DNA of 20,234 nucleotides, taken from the NCBI GenBank assembly GCA_027025255.1, contig JALVRC010000021.1, positions 1 to 20,234 of the forward strand, read 5' to 3'. Source of the DNA: Caldifarciminota bacterium. Its GTDB lineage: Bacteria > Hydrothermota > Tepidihabitantia > B3-TA06 > JALVRC01. Positions 15,531-20,234 of the stretch are shown piece after piece (the first letter of the stretch is position 1; each line of letters begins with the position of its first letter). Under the pieces are notes generated by a model. It saw only the letters and a program-made list of their open reading frames with translations, was not told the DNA's origin and did no database searches. The position numbers were made by a program, and so were the translations under genes.

Positions 15531-16279
15531 CTTCTATTAATATCATAAAGGTATAACATTCCCTTTAGGGTTAAATCTCTGTCAATTGTGTCTATTGATT
15601 TTCCAAGATAATAGACTAAATGTGAGGCACCGCCAGTCGCCACAAAAAGGAATTCTTTTTTTATCTCTTTTCTTATAATTGCTTTTGTTGCTTCCAGAAA
15701 TCCTATGGTGTTTAAAAGAATACCAGCTTTCAGTGAATCTTGAGAGTCTTTTGCTATGAAATCTTTTGGTGGTGAAATGGATGTATTTGGCAAAAGGGAT
15801 GAATTTTCAATAAGAGCCTTATAAGAAGTATAAATCCCGGGTGCAACTATTCCTCCAAGATAAATACCTTTACTGTCAACAATATCTACCTTGGTAGCCG
15901 TACCAAAGTCTATTACAGCAATTTCTTTCCTGTATTCGTAAAAAGCCCCTATTACATTTGAAAATCTATCAGGTGGAAGATAACTAATGTCTTTTGCATG
16001 GATTTCCATTCCTGTTTGCATTCCTGTGTGAATAATTATGGGTTCTTTTCCTGTAATTCCTTTAAACAAAGAAACAAAGGTATTAGTAAGATAAGGTACA
16101 ACTGAAGAGATGACTACGGCTTCAGGGAATGTGTCAACGCTAAAGCCTTTTAACATCAAATACCATTCGTCTTTCGTTCGTTTAACATCAGCAGAAAACA
16201 TTCTATTCTCAACAATTTTCCTGTTTTCTGCAATACCTATATGAACGTTGGTATTTCCTATATCAATCAAAATTACCAT
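15527..16279 (-). CDS. coaX: Type III pantothenate kinase
   Basis: CoaX phosphorylates pantothenate, the first step of coenzyme A synthesis. It has the ASKHA fold: phosphate-1 motif DIGNTN (6-11), PPDRFSN (102-108) where most relatives have GADRxAN, phosphate-2 motif DFGTAT (124-129) with K130 in place of the usual T, and GGIVAPG (142-148). A C-terminal TGGAS block and the DLTLKGM end are also typical. The length of 250 residues is normal. The catalytic aspartate (D124) and substrate-binding D104/R105 are kept, so activity is expected. GAGG about 5 bases before the ATG is a usable ribosome site. It overlaps birA by 7 bases; birA and coaX are often neighbours or fused in bacteria. Confidence 0.94.
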   Translation of the reverse strand: MVILIDIGNTNVHIGIAENRKIVENRMFSADVKRTKDEWYLMLKGFSVDTFPEAVVISSVVPYLTNTFVSLFKGITGKEPIIIHTGMQTGMEIHAKDISYLPPDRFSNVIGAFYEYRKEIAVIDFGTATKVDIVDSKGIYLGGIVAPGIYTSYKALIENSSLLPNTSISPPKDFIAKDSQDSLKAGILLNTIGFLEATKAIIRKEIKKEFLFVATGGASHLVYYLGKSIDTIDRDLTLKGMLYLYDINRR

Positions 16280-16938
16280 ATTATCCTCGTAATTGAAAAA
16301 GGTTTTAGAATTTTATATTTGTTATTCTCAGAAACAATTAAGTTGTAGTTTTCATCAAGCCCTTTTAAGTTAAAAGACCGGATAGAAGTCTTTAGCTTTA
16401 TCTTTACACTGTCATCTGGGAAATAGAGAGCTTGTTCAATGTCTTCTAACACTATATTTTTTCCCCACATATCCTCTACATAAATAGAAAGATCTTGAGC
16501 AAAATTTTTAATATCCGTATGTTTTTCTATAATCTGCATTAATGATATTGCGTTGAGTTCCGGGTTAAACCCTTTCTGATTTATATTGATTCCTACACCA
16601 GCAATTAAGGTATTATATATTTTATTGGTGATTATTCCCCCCATTTTTCTTCCCTTAAAATAGATATCATTAGGATAATAGATATCTGATGTGATTTTAA
16701 ATCTTTTACGCATGTAAGTGTTTATTATATATGCCATTTTAAGAGCAGGTGCTTTTTCTTTATTGCATTTCAAAATAAAACTTCCGTAAAACCCTCCGTA
16801 TTCTGAGGCCCATTTTCTTTTTTGTCTTCCTTTCCCTTTTGTTTGTATATCAGAATACACGAGGACAGGCTTATTATGGATATACTTTCTTGCAATCGTT
16901 TGAGTGGAAGATACAACATTGAAATGTATAATTCTCAT
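16273..16938 (-). CDS. birA: Biotin-protein ligase, catalytic domain only
   Basis: This enzyme activates biotin as biotinyl-AMP and attaches it to a lysine of carboxylase carrier proteins. The 221 residues comprise the catalytic and C-terminal domains with no N-terminal DNA-binding domain, so it is a class I, non-repressor ligase. Motifs: SSTQ (10-13), the biotin/ATP loop GKGRQKRKW (35-43, usual GRGRxGRxW), YYPND (87-91, usual KWPND), GRKMGG with K98 (equivalent of E. coli K183) and AGVGIN (113-118). The YY for KW substitution is unusual, but the catalytic lysine and PND are retained. ATG 16938 overlaps the previous stop as ATGA, with no ribosome site, so it depends on coupling. Confidence 0.92.
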   Translation of the reverse strand: MRIIHFNVVSSTQTIARKYIHNKPVLVYSDIQTKGKGRQKRKWASEYGGFYGSFILKCNKEKAPALKMAYIINTYMRKRFKITSDIYYPNDIYFKGRKMGGIITNKIYNTLIAGVGININQKGFNPELNAISLMQIIEKHTDIKNFAQDLSIYVEDMWGKNIVLEDIEQALYFPDDSVKIKLKTSIRSFNLKGLDENYNLIVSENNKYKILKPFSITRIIW

Positions 16939-18107
16939 AATGGCTTAAATGGCATAAAAAGCGAAATATACGTGTGGTTGTGAGGATGAGAAAGCATATA
17001 TTCAAGGGGAGGATCTGTTTCTATCCCTTCATTTATCAGAAAATGAATACCATTTGGGAATTTGAAATCAAGGGCAATAATTAGTCTTGACTGTTTATTT
17101 CTCCAGCCCTTTGTTAGAGTATCTCCGTTGACATATCGTTGTCTGCGGCTCCATTGGAATCCTGTATAGGCGTCCATAAAAGAAAAAATGGAGTATTTTA
17201 GTCTTAAGTTTAGTCCGTACCATGGTCTTTCGTAAAGGTATGAGGTTGTTAGTCTTTTTTTGCCGCTATACAAAAGACCTAAATAAGCTTCCCCTTTTTT
17301 AAATGTTTTGTATATAAAGGCTTCAAGAGAGAGATTGTTTAAAGAGTCGTGATACACATTATTATCAAAGGCTTTTAAATATATAGAATCTCTATTTTCC
17401 CAGGAAGCATTTATACCTGTTGTTAAAATATTTTTAAAAGGAATGTCTATAAATATGGAGGAAGAATCTTTAAAAATTCTGTATACATCAAATCTTCCTT
17501 CTTGAGGCATAAGATAAAGAGATTTTTCTTCACTGAGATGAGAATAGTGATATCTAATGTATGCTTTTTGGAATTTTATCTTTGCCTCAATTCTTATGTG
17601 TATCGGAGTTGTAGGGATGGGTCTATATTCATTTATTGTGTCTCCCGGTTTTACGTATTTTAAAGAAAAATTCCTGTCAAAATGAGGAACTCCAATATGG
17701 AATACTATATTGTTCATTCCTGTTTTATACCATGATATAATGAAGGCAGCTTCATCATTATACTTATAGAAAGAAGGAGAGACATAGATACCGCTATAAA
17801 GACGTTTATATATTTTGTACAAAGCTTCAAAGCTGTGTAACAGTAAATTTCTATCAAAATTATTCTTTTGAAGGAATCTGTATGTAAAAAGCCACTTATC
17901 AAACACATGAAAACGAATTTTTGCTTTATAATCTGTATACCATCTCAGCATATCAAGGCATCCTTGTGAAGACATCATGCTTCCGGGTAAGGAATCGTAA
18001 GCTCTTTCCCAGGTAGGATGATACCTGGCAAACGCCATATCAATAAGATAGAGTTCGCATGTATCTTCTGGCTCAGATATTTGCATTAAGAAAAATATTA
18101 CTATCAT
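16935..18107 (-). CDS. Unknown protein, probably an outer-membrane beta-barrel
   Basis: I do not recognise a family for these 390 residues. From about residue 60 onward the sequence is rich in aromatic and alternating polar/apolar strands separated by short turns (for example WLFTYRF, KAYIRYHYSHL, RLIIALDFKF) and ends in YISLFMPFKPL, which suits a beta-barrel in the outer membrane. The N-terminus MIVIFFLMQIS is hydrophobic but short and lacks basic residues, so it is a poor signal peptide. There is no ribosome site, and the promoter upstream predicts that transcription starts at the ATG. It is the first gene of an otherwise housekeeping operon and overlaps birA by ATGA. The gene sits between envelope-unrelated genes, so its position says little about its role. 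Confidence 0.75.
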   Translation of the reverse strand: MIVIFFLMQISEPEDTCELYLIDMAFARYHPTWERAYDSLPGSMMSSQGCLDMLRWYTDYKAKIRFHVFDKWLFTYRFLQKNNFDRNLLLHSFEALYKIYKRLYSGIYVSPSFYKYNDEAAFIISWYKTGMNNIVFHIGVPHFDRNFSLKYVKPGDTINEYRPIPTTPIHIRIEAKIKFQKAYIRYHYSHLSEEKSLYLMPQEGRFDVYRIFKDSSSIFIDIPFKNILTTGINASWENRDSIYLKAFDNNVYHDSLNNLSLEAFIYKTFKKGEAYLGLLYSGKKRLTTSYLYERPWYGLNLRLKYSIFSFMDAYTGFQWSRRQRYVNGDTLTKGWRNKQSRLIIALDFKFPNGIHFLINEGIETDPPLEYMLSHPHNHTYISLFMPFKPL

Positions 18108-18113
18108 GCTATA

Positions 18114-18141
18114 ATGATACAGAAAAACATTAGAAAGTCAA
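18114..18141 (-). promoter_or_regulatory. Sigma-70-type promoter of the seven-gene minus-strand operon, predicted leaderless
   Basis: On the minus strand, TTGACT (18141-18136) is followed by a 16-base spacer and TATCAT (18119-18114), then 6 bases to the ATG at 18107. Transcription should start at the first base of the gene. The first ten bases, TTGACTTTCT, and the 16-base spacer are identical in layout to the promoter at 9742-9769. It lies in the only gap of note in this half of the window (18108-18169). Confidence 0.6.
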
Positions 18142-18169
18142 GGAAATGAAATATAGTAAGAAGAAATTT

Positions 18170-18817
18170 TTAAGTATTCGTGTTATTTTTTAGTGTTCTT
18201 AATCTATCAAGATACCCAATATTTTTAGCAAGGGTTGTTGCTTGTTTAAAAAAAGCTGTGTTTTGTGTAAGAAGATATTTTTCAAAAAAGATATCAATTA
18301 ACAGAGGTTTAAGCGATAGTTTTTTTGCTATCTTTTCAGCATTATTTAAGAGTTTATTAGCATTTTTATTATTATTATTAATTCTTAAGATTTTAGCTTT
18401 GTAGAAGTAATTATATGCGTTGTACATGGAGGCTTGACTTTCTTTTTTTAGATTATTGAAATAAGCAGAGAAATCTTTTGCAGTTTTTATATCATATTTA
18501 AAGTATTCGGGCAAGATTAGAATTATCAGCCAGAGTATAAAATCGTCTTTATCCAGGTTTTTTATTTGTTTTGCAACACTTTGTAGATTCTTCTTTATAT
18601 ACGTTTCTTTTGAATGTGTAAGCTTTATTAAAAGTATTTGTTTTAAAAGATTGTTATAAGAAGCAGATTTAACTTTTAAAATAGTGGATTTTAATAGTTT
18701 TTTAGCAAGAACGTAGTTAGCTTTATCTATGTAATAGTTAATTAGCAATAGATAGGCAAATGTATTGAGAGAATGCTTCTTGCCCAAAAATTTATTGATA
18801 AGCTTTAAATTATCCAA
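18170..18817 (-). CDS. C-terminal fragment of the disrupted TPR regulator
   Basis: 215 residues of alpha-helical, lysine- and asparagine-rich sequence in TPR-like helical pairs, with no catalytic motif. TTG 18817 has no ribosome site, and the frame is open upstream of it (KLYLKYLL), continuing the previous fragment if one base is added to the run at 18839-18842. It is therefore the end of the same protein and not a separate gene. Fragments of this kind often form the superhelical C-terminus of TPR regulators. The stop is 62 bases before the next gene on the strand. Confidence 0.7.
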   Translation of the reverse strand: MDNLKLINKFLGKKHSLNTFAYLLLINYYIDKANYVLAKKLLKSTILKVKSASYNNLLKQILLIKLTHSKETYIKKNLQSVAKQIKNLDKDDFILWLIILILPEYFKYDIKTAKDFSAYFNNLKKESQASMYNAYNYFYKAKILRINNNNKNANKLLNNAEKIAKKLSLKPLLIDIFFEKYLLTQNTAFFKQATTLAKNIGYLDRLRTLKNNTNT

Positions 18818-18825
18818 TAAATATT

Positions 18826-19737
18826 TCAGGTAAAGTTTAAAAGATTGCCCAGATAAGAAAATATGCGAATTATATAAAAAAGCGGTGATGCATGTTCAAT
18901 TTGCTTCTTAATGTGGTTATTTTTAAGAATATTGAAAGTCTTTGTGAATAATTTTAACGATATATGTATTTTCCCTTGAAAAAGTAATATTTTTGCAAAT
19001 GTAGTATATGTCAGACTAAGCTGAGATATAGGTTTTTCTTTTTTTATTTTATGAAAAATTGATAAACTTTTTCCTGCAAAGAATAGTGCCTGTTTAAGAT
19101 CTTTTTTGAAGATATAGATGTCAGCAATTTTTTTCAGAAGAATAGAATTTTCTACATGTATTGCTCCATAGACCTTGTGTGAAATATTTAGAGCTTTTTT
19201 AAAGTATTTTATAGAAGTATCAAACATATGGAGTTCGTAATATACGTTACCAACGTTTTCATATGAATGTTTTAATTTTACATGACCCTCTCCAAAGTAT
19301 TTTTTCTTTATACTATGAGCACGTTTAAAGAATCTTAATGCCTCATTAAACTTTTCTTGCTTTGCATATACAATTGCGATGTTATTGAGAATTCGCGCTA
19401 CTTCAGGGTGATTTTTAGGAAAGATTCTTTCTTTTATTTTGAGTGATTTTTTAAAAAAGAAAAGGGCTTTTCTGTATTTTGAAAAAGATGCATAGTATAT
19501 AGCCAGACTGTTGTATGACTTGGCAATATCAATATGATAATGATTGAGAAGTTTAAGTTTTAGATTAAGGGATTTCTCTGTATAAAGAAAAAAAGAAGCA
19601 AAGTCGTTTAGTTTGAAATAGGCCATAGCAAGAAGATGATAGATATCCGCCGTATTGATATTTTCTTCGTTTATACCTTTGCTTGTTAGTTTTAGCGTTT
19701 GATTACAGATATTAATAACTTCGTTAAACCGCCCCAT
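18826..19737 (-). CDS. Middle fragment of the disrupted TPR regulator: kinesin-light-chain-type repeats
   Basis: 303 residues made of about five or six 42-residue TPR units of the kinesin-light-chain kind. The pattern repeats: a phrase such as NHPEVARILNNIAIVYA, then KFNEALRFFKRAHSI, then a spacer with YFGEGHVKLKHSYENVGNVYY. ATG 19737 has no ribosome site, and the frame is open for 19 residues upstream of it (up to TAA 19786-19788, within the A7 stretch), so the ATG is an internal methionine. It ends in TGA 18826-18828 soon after a TTTT run. One added base on that run joins it to the next fragment. Confidence 0.75.
   Translation of the reverse strand: MGRFNEVINICNQTLKLTSKGINEENINTADIYHLLAMAYFKLNDFASFFLYTEKSLNLKLKLLNHYHIDIAKSYNSLAIYYASFSKYRKALFFFKKSLKIKERIFPKNHPEVARILNNIAIVYAKQEKFNEALRFFKRAHSIKKKYFGEGHVKLKHSYENVGNVYYELHMFDTSIKYFKKALNISHKVYGAIHVENSILLKKIADIYIFKKDLKQALFFAGKSLSIFHKIKKEKPISQLSLTYTTFAKILLFQGKIHISLKLFTKTFNILKNNHIKKQIEHASPLFYIIRIFSYLGNLLNFT
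18839..18842 (-). other. Frameshift site between the middle and C-terminal TPR fragments
   Basis: T4 on the minus strand. Adding one T changes the end of the middle fragment from YLGNLLNFT-stop to YLGNLFKLYLKYLLDN, which runs straight into the C-terminal fragment. The required shift is -1. Confidence 0.75.
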
Positions 19738-19775
19738 ATAAAGATATGTTCTTCTAATATTTAAGTAATTTGCTA

Positions 19776-20234
19776 TTATGTTTTTTTAAGACATTTTGAA
19801 TACAGCTCAGAAGATTTTTTTAATGTCTTAAGTGATTCAAAAAATTTTCCCTCTTCTCGTAATGTAGCTCCTTTTAGGTCTAAAATAAGAGCTTTAAGCC
19901 CTTTATTTTTGGTATGACGAATGGCCTTATCAAGGTATTCATGTGCATTTACAAACTGGGATTTTAAATAGAACACTCTTCCGATATTAAATTGAACATA
20001 CGGGGAGTTTTTGATTTTTAGATACTTATTAAAATCTTCAAGAGCTTCGTCCAGTCTGTAGGCATTAGATTTGCTTATTCCTGATTGGATAAGATACTTT
20101 AATGCCTTTTTGCTATGCGCCTGCACGAAATGGTAGCTTAATTCGTCGAGATGAGCATTACTGGTTTTTTTAAAAAGTCTTTCCAATGTTTCTCCTACAA
20201 TTCTGTGTAGTAGCTCTCTTTCCTTCTTTAAAAG
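19776..20234 (-). CDS. TPR region of a large AAA-ATPase/TPR-type regulator, 5' end off the window
   Basis: The frame is open to the right edge, where it reads LLKKERELLHRIVGETLERLF, so the TTG at 20186 is not a start. This phrase, followed by LSYHFVQAHSKKALKYLIQSG, closely resembles the junction between the AAA/STAND ATPase and the TPR domain in bacterial kinase-, cyclase- or SARP-linked regulators. TPR helices follow (EALEDFNKYLKI, QFNIGRVFYLKSQFVNAHEYLDKAI). The frame ends at TAA 19776-19778 just past an A7 run (minus strand), and the same protein continues in another frame. The upstream effector domain is not visible. Confidence in the family is moderate; the extension off the edge is directly seen. 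Confidence 0.75.
   Translation of the reverse strand, partial: LLKKERELLHRIVGETLERLFKKTSNAHLDELSYHFVQAHSKKALKYLIQSGISKSNAYRLDEALEDFNKYLKIKNSPYVQFNIGRVFYLKSQFVNAHEYLDKAIRHTKNKGLKALILDLKGATLREEGKFFESLKTLKKSSELYSKCLKKT
19781..19787 (-). other. Frameshift site between the first and middle TPR fragments
   Basis: An A7 run on the minus strand. Adding one A turns SKCLKKT-stop into SKCLKKNIIANYLNIRRTYLYMGRF, an ordinary TPR helix that flows into the next fragment. The shift is -1, as at the second break. The run could let ribosomes or RNA polymerase slip, or may simply be a deletion or a read error. Confidence 0.8.

Noticed and set aside
18434..18462. Another TTGACTTTCT copy on the plus strand
   Set aside because: It lies antisense within the TPR gene, with no convincing -10 box at 16-18 bases and no gene start downstream.
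19776..19790. Classical -1 frameshift heptamer at the A7 run
   Set aside because: In the zero frame the run reads CTT AAA AAA ACA, so the heptamer would be T AAA AAA and does not fit X XXY YYZ; I also see no strong downstream stem. Simple slippage or a lost base fits better.
20186..20188. TTG as the start of a small separate TPR gene
   Set aside because: The frame is open upstream to the window edge and encodes family-typical sequence, so the gene continues beyond the edge.

Overview
The window is strongly A+T-rich and dense with genes, and it prefers AGA/AGG for Arg and ATA for Ile, codon habits often seen in thermophiles. A patatin-POTRA-beta-barrel protein (type Vd secretion architecture) and a lamin-tail protein with a T9SS-like C-terminal domain point to a diderm bacterium. 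The overall style fits an FCB-group or WOR-3/Hydrothermota-like uncultured lineage. That placement is inference; no rRNA or tRNA gene is present to confirm it.

Layout. (1) Positions 1-9730, plus strand, are one tightly packed run. It starts with the 3' end of a polytopic membrane protein that enters from the left edge, then a two-cluster ferredoxin with a HycF/HyfH-like zinc-ribbon tail, an orphan membrane histidine kinase, urocanate hydratase (hutU), and an AddA/AddB-type helicase-nuclease pair. addA is split into two frames. The first two genes look like the end of a group-4 hydrogenase or related ferredoxin-linked ion-pump operon. (2) Positions 9731-12655, plus strand, hold a patatin/Omp85 protein and a lamin-tail protein. 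A near-consensus promoter lies so close to the first ATG that the transcript should be leaderless. A 22-bp near-palindrome overlaps its -35 box. (3) Positions 18141 down to 12648, minus strand, form a seven-gene operon in which every junction overlaps: unknown barrel-like protein, birA, coaX, tsaE, tsaB, nitroreductase, M17 aminopeptidase. Its promoter has the same leaderless geometry and shares TTGACTTTCT with the other one. (4) Positions 20234-18170, minus strand, are the C-terminal part of a large TPR protein entering from the right edge. Its N-terminal remnant resembles the join between the AAA-ATPase and TPR regions of STAND/cyclase/kinase-type regulators. Two single-base frameshifts at homopolymers cut it into three frames.

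Functions. The minus operon carries housekeeping functions: t6A tRNA modification (TsaB, TsaE), coenzyme A synthesis (CoaX), biotinylation (BirA) and peptide turnover. AddAB would process double-strand breaks. HutU is the histidine-degradation enzyme, here without hutH, hutI or hutG. The longest gene-free gaps are the 62-bp promoter region at 18108-18169 and the 44-bp region at 9731-9774; no gap exceeds 300 bases. I see no CRISPR array, insertion sequence or RNA gene. The points most worth a second look are the three frameshifts, the paired leaderless promoters and the palindrome.
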